From positions 124,001 through 188,000 of the forward strand of contig NZ_LPVV01000003.1 in NCBI RefSeq assembly GCF_002362255.1: 64,000 nt of DNA, written 5' to 3'. Within the stretch, counting starts at the first letter, position 1. Each line of letters opens with the position of its first letter. The notes beneath the pieces were generated by a model. It had not been told where the DNA came from and made no database searches. It was given only the letters and a program-made list of their open reading frames with translations. A program made the translations under genes and the position numbers. Below are positions 43,239-51,207 of this stretch, in pieces. This stretch comes from Microbacterium sp. SZ1. Its GTDB lineage: Bacteria > Actinomycetota > Actinomycetes > Actinomycetales > Microbacteriaceae.

Positions 43239-44149
43239 CGGCCCTTCCCTTCACGGAGGCGCGGATTCGAGATGCCGTCCACGCCGAAGTTGATGAGTGT
43301 GAGGCTCAGCGCGAGCAGCGCGATGCAGAGGCCGGGGGCGAACAGCAGCAGCCACTGCCCCGTGAGCAGCGAGTTGGAGTTCTGAGCCCAGTAGAGCATC
43401 GTGCCCCAGCTGACGATGCTGGAGTCGCCGAGTCCGAGGAACTCGAGTCCGGCCTCGGCGAGGATCGCCGCGGTCGCCGCGCCGAACAGGGTGCCGGCGA
43501 TGATCGACGTCATGTTCGGCAGGATCTCGCGGAACACGATGCGCGCCGGGCTGTCGCCCGAGAACTGCGCCGAGGCGACGAAGTCGTTGCCTCGGAGCGA
43601 CTGCGTCTGGCTGCGGAGCACTCGTGCGCCCCACGCCCATCCGGTGATCACGATCACCGCGATGATCATGAGGATGCCGCCGTTCTGCAGGTACGCCGCG
43701 ATCACGATCATGAGCGGCAGGCCGGGGATGACGAGGAAGAGGTTTACGATGAAGCCGATCACCTCGCTCGCGAATCCGCGGATGTAGCCCCAGCTGAGGC
43801 CGATCAGCACGGCGACGACGGTGGAGAGGATGCCGGCCGCGAGTCCGACCAGCAGGCTGACCTGCGAGCCGTAGATGAGCTGGCTCAGCACGTCCTCGCC
43901 TGCCGCCGTCGTGCCGAGCCAGTGCTCGGGCGACGCGTCGGCGTTGCGCTCGAAGCCGTTGTCCTTCGCGCCGTACGGGGCCAACAGGGGCGCGAACACC
44001 GCGACCAGCACGAACAGGCCGAGGATGATGAGGCCGAGCCGCGCCTTGCCGTTGGACCACAGCGTGCCGACCATCCTGGCGAATGCGCGCCAGGGGCTGG
44101 GTGCTGCGATCCGGTCGGTGGGCACCTTGACGTTCATGGTGGAGGTCAT
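43235..44149 (-). CDS. ABC importer permease, DppC/OppC type
   Basis: Second membrane subunit, 304 residues with six helices and the conserved cytoplasmic region GARVLRSQTQSLRGNDFVAS. The family N-terminal domain with the AGED-type motif (LGTTAAGEDVLSQLIYGSQVS) is present. The ATG at 44149 overlaps the DppB stop as ATGA. An in-frame reading upstream to 45082 lies in the preceding gene and is rejected. Confidence 0.93.
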   Translation of the reverse strand: MTSTMNVKVPTDRIAAPSPWRAFARMVGTLWSNGKARLGLIILGLFVLVAVFAPLLAPYGAKDNGFERNADASPEHWLGTTAAGEDVLSQLIYGSQVSLLVGLAAGILSTVVAVLIGLSWGYIRGFASEVIGFIVNLFLVIPGLPLMIVIAAYLQNGGILMIIAVIVITGWAWGARVLRSQTQSLRGNDFVASAQFSGDSPARIVFREILPNMTSIIAGTLFGAATAAILAEAGLEFLGLGDSSIVSWGTMLYWAQNSNSLLTGQWLLLFAPGLCIALLALSLTLINFGVDGISNPRLREGKGR

Positions 44150-45126
44150 CGGCGAGTCCTCGGGTCGAGTGCCCCGTAGAGGATGTCCACGAGGAAGTTG
44201 GCGATGAGCACGCTCACGGTGATCATCAGGAAGAGGGCCTGCATGAGCGGGTAGTCCTGCCCGATCACGGCGTTGAAGAGCAGGTAACCGATACCCGGGT
44301 ACTGGAAGACCTGCTCGACGAGGATCGATCCGCCGACCACGCCTCCGAGCGTGAGGCCGAAGCCGGTGAGGTTCGGCAGGATCGCGTTGCGTGCCGCGTA
44401 GCGCAGGGCGATCGTGCGACCGCGCAGACCGTTCGCCTCGGCGAAGGTCACGTAGTCCTCGCCGAGGGTGTTGATCATCGCGTTGCGCATGCCGATGATC
44501 CAGCCGCCGAGCGACGTCAACAGGATCGTCAGGGCGGGCAGCACGGCGTGCCGCAGCAGGTCGGCGATGAAGTCGCCCGTGAACCCCGGCGTCGTCGTCG
44601 CCGCATAGGCCCCGGTCGTGGGGAACCAGTGCAGCACGTATCCGAGGAAGAAGAGCAGCAGCAGGGCCGTCCAGAAGTACGGGAACGTGCTGAGGAACGA
44701 GCCGGTCAGCGTCGGCAGGGTGTCGAGCCAGGTACCGCGTCGCCAGGCGGCCGTGACGCCGATCAGCGTGCCGATCACGAACGCGAGCACCGTGACGATG
44801 CCGACGAGGCCGATCGTGTACGGCAGCGCGGTGGAGACCATGCTCGACACGCTCTGCGGGTAGAACGTGTACGAGACGCCGAAGTCGAGGCGCACGACCT
44901 GACCGAGGTAGGCCACGTACTGGTCCCACAGTGATCCGGTCGGGACGCCGAGCTGCGCCTCGATGGCCCGCCGCGTCGCATCCGACACCGGACCGTTCTG
45001 CGAGAGCTTCGCGATCGCGGCATCCGCCGGCGACCCCGGCATCATGCGCGGCAGGAAGAAGTTCAGGGTCACAGCGGCCCACAGGGTGAGCACGAACAGG
45101 CCGAGCTTCTGGAGGACGTACTTCAC
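44146..45126 (-). CDS. ABC importer permease, DppB/OppB type
   Basis: First membrane subunit, 326 residues with six helices. It starts VKYVLQKLGLFVLTLW and has the DppB features LPYTIGLVGIVTVLAFVIGT and the EAA loop with EDYVTFAEANGLRGRTI. The GTG at 45126 overlaps the binding-protein stop as GTGA and has GGGAGA upstream. It pairs with the following DppC-type subunit. Confidence 0.93.
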   Translation of the reverse strand: MKYVLQKLGLFVLTLWAAVTLNFFLPRMMPGSPADAAIAKLSQNGPVSDATRRAIEAQLGVPTGSLWDQYVAYLGQVVRLDFGVSYTFYPQSVSSMVSTALPYTIGLVGIVTVLAFVIGTLIGVTAAWRRGTWLDTLPTLTGSFLSTFPYFWTALLLLFFLGYVLHWFPTTGAYAATTTPGFTGDFIADLLRHAVLPALTILLTSLGGWIIGMRNAMINTLGEDYVTFAEANGLRGRTIALRYAARNAILPNLTGFGLTLGGVVGGSILVEQVFQYPGIGYLLFNAVIGQDYPLMQALFLMITVSVLIANFLVDILYGALDPRTRR

Positions 45127-46787
45127 TGGTCGTCTCCCTTCACGCGCTCGAGCTTCGTGAAGATCAGCAGCGGTGCCGAGTCGTAGTTCTGGGGGATCAT
45201 GTAGGGGTCCTCGGCGCTGGGCCATCCGGTGAACTTCGCGTCGTTGAACAGACCCCAGATGCCGCCGTAGTACATGCCGATCACCGGGAGCTCGTCGTAG
45301 ACGATCCCCTGCAGCTCGTGCACGATCTCGGTCTGACGGGCGGGATCGATGGTCTCGCGGTACTCCGCCAGCAGCGCGTCGGCCTTATCGGAGCGGTAGC
45401 GCTCGAAGTTGTTGGCGGTCTGCTCCCCGGACGGCACGTAGAACTCGCTGGACAGCAGGTTGTTGAACGCCTGGTACGGGTCGCCGCCGCCCATGCCGCC
45501 GATGGCCATCTCGAAGTCGCCGTTGCTGATGGCGCTCTGATAGCCGGCCGGCTGCGGGAGCTTGAGGGTGACCTTCACGCCGACGTCGGCGAGCTGGCGC
45601 TGCACGGTCTGCGCGGCGCGGGTCCAGTCGGAGTAGCCGTTGGCCGTGGTGAGAGCGAACTCCAGCTGCTCGCCGTCGGGACCCACGAGGCGGTCGCCGT
45701 CGAGCGTGTAGCCCGACTCGGCGAAGGCCGCGAGCGCGGCATCCCTGTCCTGCGTGATCATGCCGCCGTCGGGGATGGACGGGTCGAGGTACTCCTCCTG
45801 GTTCGGGAGGATGAGGCCGGTCTGACCTGCGGGCTGCATGTACCCCTCAGAGGCCGTCTCCGCGATCTCCTCGCGGTCGAGCGCCAGAGCGATCCCGCGG
45901 CGGACGTTGACGTCGTCGAACGGGGCGACCTCGAGGTTCGGGAGCAACGCGATCACGCCGCCCGGCGGGAACCACCAGGTGTTGTGCTCGCTCGCGGCGC
46001 CCCACGTGCCCTCCACGTCCGAGATGAACGAGTAGGACCAGTCGTACCCGCGCGTGACCGTGTCGAGCTGCGTGTTCGTGGCGGGAAGGATGATGTGCTC
46101 GATCTGGATCCTGTCGGCCTGCCAGTAGTCGGGGTTTTTGTCCATCGAGTACTGCTGGTCGTTGTAGTTGCCGAGCACGAACGGCCCGGTTCCGACCGGC
46201 TGCTCGTTGCGGAACGTGCCCGGATCCTTCACGTCCGCCCAGATGTGCTCGGGCACGATCATGGTGAGACCGAGGATGGACAGAGACGGCGCGTCGTCAC
46301 CCTGCAGGTGCATGATGACATCGTTCCCCGAGGTCTCGACGCTCTCGAGGTGCTGCCAGGCGCCCTTGATGTCGAGCGACGGGTTGTCCTTGAGCAGCTG
46401 GAACGTGAACGCGACGTCCTCCGGCGTGAGCTTCTCGCCGTCGCTCCACTCGACGTCGTCGCGGATCGTCATGACGACGGTGCGCGCGTCAGGCTGCGAC
46501 CACGATTCGGCCAGCCACGGGTTGAGCGTGTTGTCGAGCGGGTTCACGAGGATCAGCGGCTCGTAGATCCAGCGCGACGCCGTGCGCGTGTTCGTCAGGT
46601 ACGGGTTGAAGTTCCGCGTGAAGAACGGGTTGCCCTTGTCGGCGTTGATGAGCATCGTGTCATCGCCGATCGACGGGTCAGGCTGCGAGCTGATCTGGAT
46701 GCTGCAGCCGCTGAGTACGACGGCTGCTGCCGCCAGTCCCACGATCGCTGCTCTGCGCCAGCGTCGGAGCATGTGCGTCTTCGCCAC
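45123..46787 (-). CDS. Oligosaccharide/peptide-binding lipoprotein (SBP family 5)
   Basis: A 554-residue family 5 solute-binding lipoprotein (signal VVLSGC, anchor C28). It has the typical block with KLTPEDVAFTFQ, VGTGPFVL and NPDYW. Family 5 proteins bind peptides, nickel or oligosaccharides; the operon partner GH1 enzyme and LacI regulator suggest beta-glucosides. The GTG start at 46787 has GAGG upstream. It is first in a five-gene operon, downstream of a promoter overlapped by a palindromic operator. Confidence 0.92.
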   Translation of the reverse strand: MAKTHMLRRWRRAAIVGLAAAAVVLSGCSIQISSQPDPSIGDDTMLINADKGNPFFTRNFNPYLTNTRTASRWIYEPLILVNPLDNTLNPWLAESWSQPDARTVVMTIRDDVEWSDGEKLTPEDVAFTFQLLKDNPSLDIKGAWQHLESVETSGNDVIMHLQGDDAPSLSILGLTMIVPEHIWADVKDPGTFRNEQPVGTGPFVLGNYNDQQYSMDKNPDYWQADRIQIEHIILPATNTQLDTVTRGYDWSYSFISDVEGTWGAASEHNTWWFPPGGVIALLPNLEVAPFDDVNVRRGIALALDREEIAETASEGYMQPAGQTGLILPNQEEYLDPSIPDGGMITQDRDAALAAFAESGYTLDGDRLVGPDGEQLEFALTTANGYSDWTRAAQTVQRQLADVGVKVTLKLPQPAGYQSAISNGDFEMAIGGMGGGDPYQAFNNLLSSEFYVPSGEQTANNFERYRSDKADALLAEYRETIDPARQTEIVHELQGIVYDELPVIGMYYGGIWGLFNDAKFTGWPSAEDPYMIPQNYDSAPLLIFTKLERVKGDDQ

Positions 46788-46863
46788 ACTGCCACCTCAT
46801 GTCGTCTCTGTCATGAAGGGGTCCCGCGGGTCGGGACGCCCTGCGACCGAAGCCGCATGAGCG

Positions 46864-46893
46864 ATTGTAAGCGCATACATTTTGGTGATGCAA
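46864..46893 (-). promoter_or_regulatory. Promoter and LacI operator of the beta-glucoside operon
   Basis: On the minus strand TTGCAT (46893-46888) and TACAAT (46869-46864) are 18 bases apart. The palindrome TGTAAGCGCATACA (46866-46879), one mismatch pair from perfect and with the central GCGC usual for LacI-family operators, overlaps the -10 and spacer. A bound repressor would block RNA polymerase. Confidence 0.75.
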
Positions 46894-46918
46894 CCCCTCG
46901 GCGCCGTGAGCGGAGTAC

Positions 46919-48016
46919 TCAGGCGCGCGGGTGCGAGCTCTCGCGCAGCAGGATCTGCAGCGGCAGCCGCACGGTCACCGGCGCGGCATCCGGACGCTCG
47001 AGCCGCCGCGCGAGCAGCTGCACCGCGGCGCGGCCCAGATCGATCATGGGCTGTCGCACCGTCGTGAGCCCGGGACGCGCGAGCGCGGCTGCCTCGATGC
47101 CGTCGAAGCCCGTCACGCGCACGTCATCCGGTACGCGGAGCCCCGCCGACCGGAACGCGTCGATCGCTCCCAGCGCCATCTGATCGTTCGCCGCGATCAG
47201 CGCCGAGGGTGAGCCGGCGGCGACCAGCTCTTCGCCCGCGTGACGCCCCGACGCCCGGGTGAAATCCCCGCGCAGCACCGTCACGTCCTCGACCGGGATA
47301 CCCGCCTCGGCGAGCGCGGCGGCGAAGCCCTCCCAGCGCTGAGCGCCGTCGGGCGAGTCCTCCGGGCCGGCGAGGAACGCCAACCGTCCGGGCCTTGTTT
47401 CCGCGAGCACGAGGCGCGTCAGCTCCGCCATCGCCTCGGCGTTGCTGACGGTCACATGGTCGTAGTCGTCACCGCGCGACGGGCCGGACAGGACGACGAC
47501 CGGGATCCGCTGCGCGAGCCTCGCGAGCACGTCGTCGGGCACGCTCTGCGCGAGCACCATGAGCCCGTCGACGCGACCGGCGATGTCGCGGACGGTCTCG
47601 CGGGTCGGATCGTCGCGCCCGACGCCGATCATCAGCACGAACCCCTGCTTCCACGCCTCCAGTTCGGCACCGCGCAGCACCTCGTCGAGGAACAGCATGG
47701 TCGGAGCCGGCACGGGTTCGGTCGACTCCTCGGCCACCGTGAACGACGGGCGACTCCGATCGCCCAGCACGTCGAGCGGCGGCGCGTCCTCCGCAGCGTC
47801 GAATCCCGGGAAGTACAGGCCGAGCACACCGGTGCGACGCTCGGCCAGACCCCGCGCACTTCCGCTCGGCACGTAGCCGAGGGCGGTCACCGCGTCGAGC
47901 ACGCGTTCGCGGGTCGCCGGGCGCACGGCATCCGGCTGCCGCAGCACACGCGAGACGGTCGCGATCGACACGGCAGCGCGTTCTGCGACGTCGTAGACCG
48001 TCGCCTTCCTGCTCAC
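46919..48016 (-). CDS. LacI-family repressor of the beta-glucoside operon
   Basis: A 365-residue regulator with the helix-turn-helix and hinge TVYDVAERAAVSIATVSRVL followed by YVPSGSARGLAE, then a sugar-sensing domain slightly longer than usual because of an insert of about 30 acidic residues after LGLYFPGF. The GTG start has AAGGAG at good spacing, and TAGCCT (48051-48046, minus) is a possible -10. It lies immediately upstream of the operon and the TGTAAGCGCATACA operator, so it most likely controls it. Confidence 0.92.
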   Translation of the reverse strand: MSRKATVYDVAERAAVSIATVSRVLRQPDAVRPATRERVLDAVTALGYVPSGSARGLAERRTGVLGLYFPGFDAAEDAPPLDVLGDRSRPSFTVAEESTEPVPAPTMLFLDEVLRGAELEAWKQGFVLMIGVGRDDPTRETVRDIAGRVDGLMVLAQSVPDDVLARLAQRIPVVVLSGPSRGDDYDHVTVSNAEAMAELTRLVLAETRPGRLAFLAGPEDSPDGAQRWEGFAAALAEAGIPVEDVTVLRGDFTRASGRHAGEELVAAGSPSALIAANDQMALGAIDAFRSAGLRVPDDVRVTGFDGIEAAALARPGLTTVRQPMIDLGRAAVQLLARRLERPDAAPVTVRLPLQILLRESSHPRA

Positions 48017-48082
48017 GCTCGCTCCTTCTCGCTCGGGTGAGCACCAGGCTAACCCGCCCGGTCGACGCCGAACGCTCGGGCG

Positions 48083-48778
48083 TCAGGAGCGTCGGGCGAT
48101 CAGCGCGCCGTGCGGGCGTGCGCTCATCTCGCCGGGTGCCCGGCCACGCGCTTCGGAGCTCACGACCTCGAAGCCCGCGTCAACGAGCAGGATGCCGAGC
48201 GCCTCCGTCGACCAGTGGTACGCCGTCGTCACGGCGTGCGGAAACGACTCCCCCGCCTCCCCGTCGAAGAACCCGACGAGCAGTGAGCCACCTGGTCGGA
48301 GAGCGCGCGCGAACTCGCGCAGCACGGCCGGCACCTCCGAAGGTGGGGTGTGGATGAGCGAGTACCAGGCGAGGATGCCGCCGAGCGCCGCATCCGCGAC
48401 GGCCAGCTCGTGGAAGGAGCCGGTCTCGAAGGAGATGCCGGGATGGCTCCGCCGCGCCGAAGCGACGAACTCCCGTGAGAGATCGACGCCCCTGACGTCG
48501 CGCCCGGCCTCGGCGAGGAACGCAGTCCAGTGTCCGGGTCCGCATCCGGCATCCAGCAGTGCACCGTCCGTGCTGTCGCGCCACGCCCGGATCATCGAGA
48601 CGTCCCTGGGGTCCATCTGCGTGAGCCGTCCGCCGACCGCGATGTACTCCGCGGCCCGCTCGTCGTAGGCGCCGGCGATGACGTCGCGCTCGCATCGCAG
48701 ATTCGCCTCGCCGTCGCATCTCTCCCGCGGATTCTTGCGACGAGAGCGCGATTCTGCGGCCGGAAGGTTCTCCGTCAC
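48083..48778 (-). CDS. Class I SAM-dependent methyltransferase
   Basis: A 231-residue methyltransferase. SAM-binding motif I is LLDAGCGPGHWTAFLAEAG, followed by GVDLSREFV and post-motif LVGFFDG. The GTG at 48778 overlaps the rsmI stop as GTGA, so the pair is translationally coupled. The first 40 residues are basic and lack resemblance to the fold, so the true start could be later. The substrate is unknown. Confidence 0.85.
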   Translation of the reverse strand: MTENLPAAESRSRRKNPRERCDGEANLRCERDVIAGAYDERAAEYIAVGGRLTQMDPRDVSMIRAWRDSTDGALLDAGCGPGHWTAFLAEAGRDVRGVDLSREFVASARRSHPGISFETGSFHELAVADAALGGILAWYSLIHTPPSEVPAVLREFARALRPGGSLLVGFFDGEAGESFPHAVTTAYHWSTEALGILLVDAGFEVVSSEARGRAPGEMSARPHGALIARRS

Positions 48779-49596
48779 GGGCGTCGGGCTGCGAGCGCGG
48801 ACTGATACAGGTCGCGAGACGACAGGCCCGTCGCGGCGGCTACCTCGGCGCAGGCGTCCTTGAGACGGATGCCGAAGGCGACGAGCTCCTGCACCTGCCC
48901 GAGAGCGTCGTCGGCGGACACGGTCCGACGGGGCGCGCCCTCGACCACGACCACGATCTCGCCCTTCACTCCCCCGGCCGCCCACTCCACGAGCTCGGAC
49001 GCCGTGCCGCGGCGCACCTCCTCGTAGAGCTTCGTGAGCTCCCGGCACACCGCGATGCGGCGGTCGGCGCCGAAGGCTGCGCCCATGTCGGTCAGCGTCG
49101 ATGCCAGGCGCGACGGCGACTCGAAGAACACCATCGTTCGCGGCTCCGCGGCGAGCGCCGTGAGCGTCGAGCGCCGCTCCCCCGGCTTGCGCGGCAGGAA
49201 GCCCTCGAACGTGAACCGATCTGTGGGCAGACCGGAGATCGCCAGAGCCATGAGCACCGCACTGGGCCCGGGGATCGCCGTGACCGTCACTCCCTGCGCC
49301 ACGGCCTCGGCGACCAGCCCGTAGCCGGGGTCGCTGATCGCCGGCATCCCCGCATCGCTGACGACGACGACGTCGTGCTCCCGGGCGAGGACCGCGAGCT
49401 CGGCGGACTTCTGCTTCTCGTTGTGGTCGTGCAGGGCGATGAGTCGCGGGCGGTTCTCGATCTTCAGCGCCTGCAGGAGGCGCCCGGTCGTGCGGGTGTC
49501 CTCCGCCACCACGACCTCCGCGTTCTCGAGCACCTCGACGAGGCGGCGGGAGGCATCCCCGAGGTTTCCGATCGGCGTCGCGGCGAGGATGATCAC
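48775..49596 (-). CDS. rsmI: 16S rRNA 2'-O-methyltransferase RsmI
   Basis: Methylates the ribose of C1402 in 16S rRNA. The 273-residue tetrapyrrole-methylase-fold protein starts IILAATPIGNLGDASRR and has EDTRTTGRLL, VSDAGMPAISDPGY and FFESPSRL, all RsmI landmarks. The GTG at 49596 has TAGGCT six bases upstream on the minus strand and no ribosome site. It is divergent from pmt, as in other actinobacteria. Confidence 0.96.
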   Translation of the reverse strand: MIILAATPIGNLGDASRRLVEVLENAEVVVAEDTRTTGRLLQALKIENRPRLIALHDHNEKQKSAELAVLAREHDVVVVSDAGMPAISDPGYGLVAEAVAQGVTVTAIPGPSAVLMALAISGLPTDRFTFEGFLPRKPGERRSTLTALAAEPRTMVFFESPSRLASTLTDMGAAFGADRRIAVCRELTKLYEEVRRGTASELVEWAAGGVKGEIVVVVEGAPRRTVSADDALGQVQELVAFGIRLKDACAEVAAATGLSSRDLYQSALAARRP

Positions 49597-49602
49597 CCGC
49601 CC

Positions 49603-49641
49603 AGCCTAGACGCGGCGGCGGGACCGGCCGTTGTCTAGGCT
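49603..49641. promoter_or_regulatory. Mirror-image leaderless promoters of rsmI and pmt
   Basis: TAGGCT on the minus strand (49608-49603) and TAGGCT on the plus strand (49636-49641) each lie six bases before a GTG start. The two boxes are 27 bases apart, so their upstream elements must overlap and the two genes probably compete for RNA polymerase. Confidence 0.65.
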
Positions 49642-49647
49642 GGAGCG

Positions 49648-51204
49648 GTGATCGACCCCGTCCCGCTGCTGCCTCCCCCCGAGGAGCGGCTGACGCGCTA
49701 CGGACGGCTGCGCGACCGCATCCTGCTCGATCCCGACTGGGGACGGATGCTGCGCTGGTTCGCACCCCTCGTGGTCACCGCGCTGGCCGCGGTGCTGCGG
49801 CTGGTGAACCTCGGCCATCCGCACCAGCTCGCGTTCGACGAGACCTACTACGTCAAGGACGCCTGGTCACTGTGGCTGCTGGGCTACGAGGGCACCTGGG
49901 GCGAGAACGCGAACGAGGCGTTCATCACTCTGCAGGAGCTCCCACTGTCGGATGCCGGGTCGTTCGTCGTACACCCGCCGCTCGGCAAGTGGCTCATCGC
50001 GCTCGGGATGGCGCTGGGCGGCCCTGACAACACGGTCGGATGGCGTCTCGCGACCGCTCTGCTCGGCACCGCGACGGTGCTGCTCGTCTACCTCGTCGCA
50101 CGGCGACTGACCGGCTCGATCGTCGTCGCCACGGTCGCCGGCACCCTGCTCGCCATCGACGGGCTCAGCATCGTCATGAGCCGCACCGCGCTGCTCGACG
50201 GTCCGCTCACGTTCTTTCTGATGCTGGGCGCACTGTTCATCCTGTACGACCGGGACCGCACGATCCCCCTCCTCGAGCGCCGCGACCCCGACGGGACCGA
50301 CCCGATGTGGGGGCGGGTGCTGTGGCGCCGCCCGTGGCTCGTCGCCGCCGGACTCGCCCTCGGCGCCGCGTGCGCCGTCAAGTGGTCGGGCCTCTACGCG
50401 CTCGCGGCCTTCGGGCTGTACGTCGTCGTCACCGACGCGCTCGCCCGCCGCCGCGCAGGAGTGGTGCTGTGGCCGACGGCCGCTGCGTTCACGCAGGGTC
50501 CGGTCTCGTTCGTGCTGCTCGTCGTCCCGGCCGCGGCGACCTATCTCGTGAGCTGGACGGGCTGGCTCGTGACGGCGGGCGGATACGCCAGGCAGAGCGA
50601 TCCGAACCCGCTGATCGCGCTGTGGAACTACCACGAGGCGATCCTCGGCTTCCACGTCGGCCTCACCCGTGGGCACCCGTATGCGAGCCCCGCGTGGGAA
50701 TGGCCTTTCCTGCTCCGCCCGACCGCGGTGTGGGTGGGCAGCGACCCCGGACCGTGCGGGGTCGACCACTGCATCGCGGTGATCTCGACGATTCCCAACC
50801 CGCTGATCTGGTACGCGAGCGTCGCCGCCGCCGTCTACCTGCTCTACCGGCTCGTGCGGGCCTGGGTCACACGGCGTCCGGTCGGCGGACCCGCGCTCAC
50901 GTTCCCGCTCGTGGGACTCGCCGCGACCTACGTGCCGTGGCTGATGTTCCCCGAGCGCACGATCTTCCAGTTCTACACGGTCGCCATGGCGCCGTTCCTC
51001 GTCATCGCCCTCGCCGTCGTGCTGCGGCAGATCGCCGGGCGGCGAGAGGATCCGCTGCACAGGCGTCAGGCCGGCGAGCGCACCGTGCTGATCTTCCTGG
51101 CCGTCGTCGTGCTCGTCTCGGCGTTCTACTACCCCGTGTGGACCGGGGTGAGCGTGCCGTACGAGTTCTGGCTGCTGCACAACTGGCTGCCCGGCTGGGT
51201 CTGA
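49648..51204 (+). CDS. pmt: Dolichyl-phosphate-mannose--protein mannosyltransferase
   Basis: Transfers mannose from polyprenyl-phosphate-mannose to Ser/Thr of proteins during export. The 518-residue protein has about 10 to 11 helices and, in the first outer loop, FDETYYVKDAW with the catalytic Asp-Glu pair of the PMT family. It corresponds in position to M. tuberculosis Rv1002c beside rsmI. The GTG start at 49648 is leaderless-like. Three bases separate its stop from that of the convergent gene. The glycine-rich Ser/Thr linkers of local lipoproteins could be substrates; this is speculative. Confidence 0.95.
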   Translation: MIDPVPLLPPPEERLTRYGRLRDRILLDPDWGRMLRWFAPLVVTALAAVLRLVNLGHPHQLAFDETYYVKDAWSLWLLGYEGTWGENANEAFITLQELPLSDAGSFVVHPPLGKWLIALGMALGGPDNTVGWRLATALLGTATVLLVYLVARRLTGSIVVATVAGTLLAIDGLSIVMSRTALLDGPLTFFLMLGALFILYDRDRTIPLLERRDPDGTDPMWGRVLWRRPWLVAAGLALGAACAVKWSGLYALAAFGLYVVVTDALARRRAGVVLWPTAAAFTQGPVSFVLLVVPAAATYLVSWTGWLVTAGGYARQSDPNPLIALWNYHEAILGFHVGLTRGHPYASPAWEWPFLLRPTAVWVGSDPGPCGVDHCIAVISTIPNPLIWYASVAAAVYLLYRLVRAWVTRRPVGGPALTFPLVGLAATYVPWLMFPERTIFQFYTVAMAPFLVIALAVVLRQIAGRREDPLHRRQAGERTVLIFLAVVVLVSAFYYPVWTGVSVPYEFWLLHNWLPGWV

Positions 51205-51207
51205 GGC

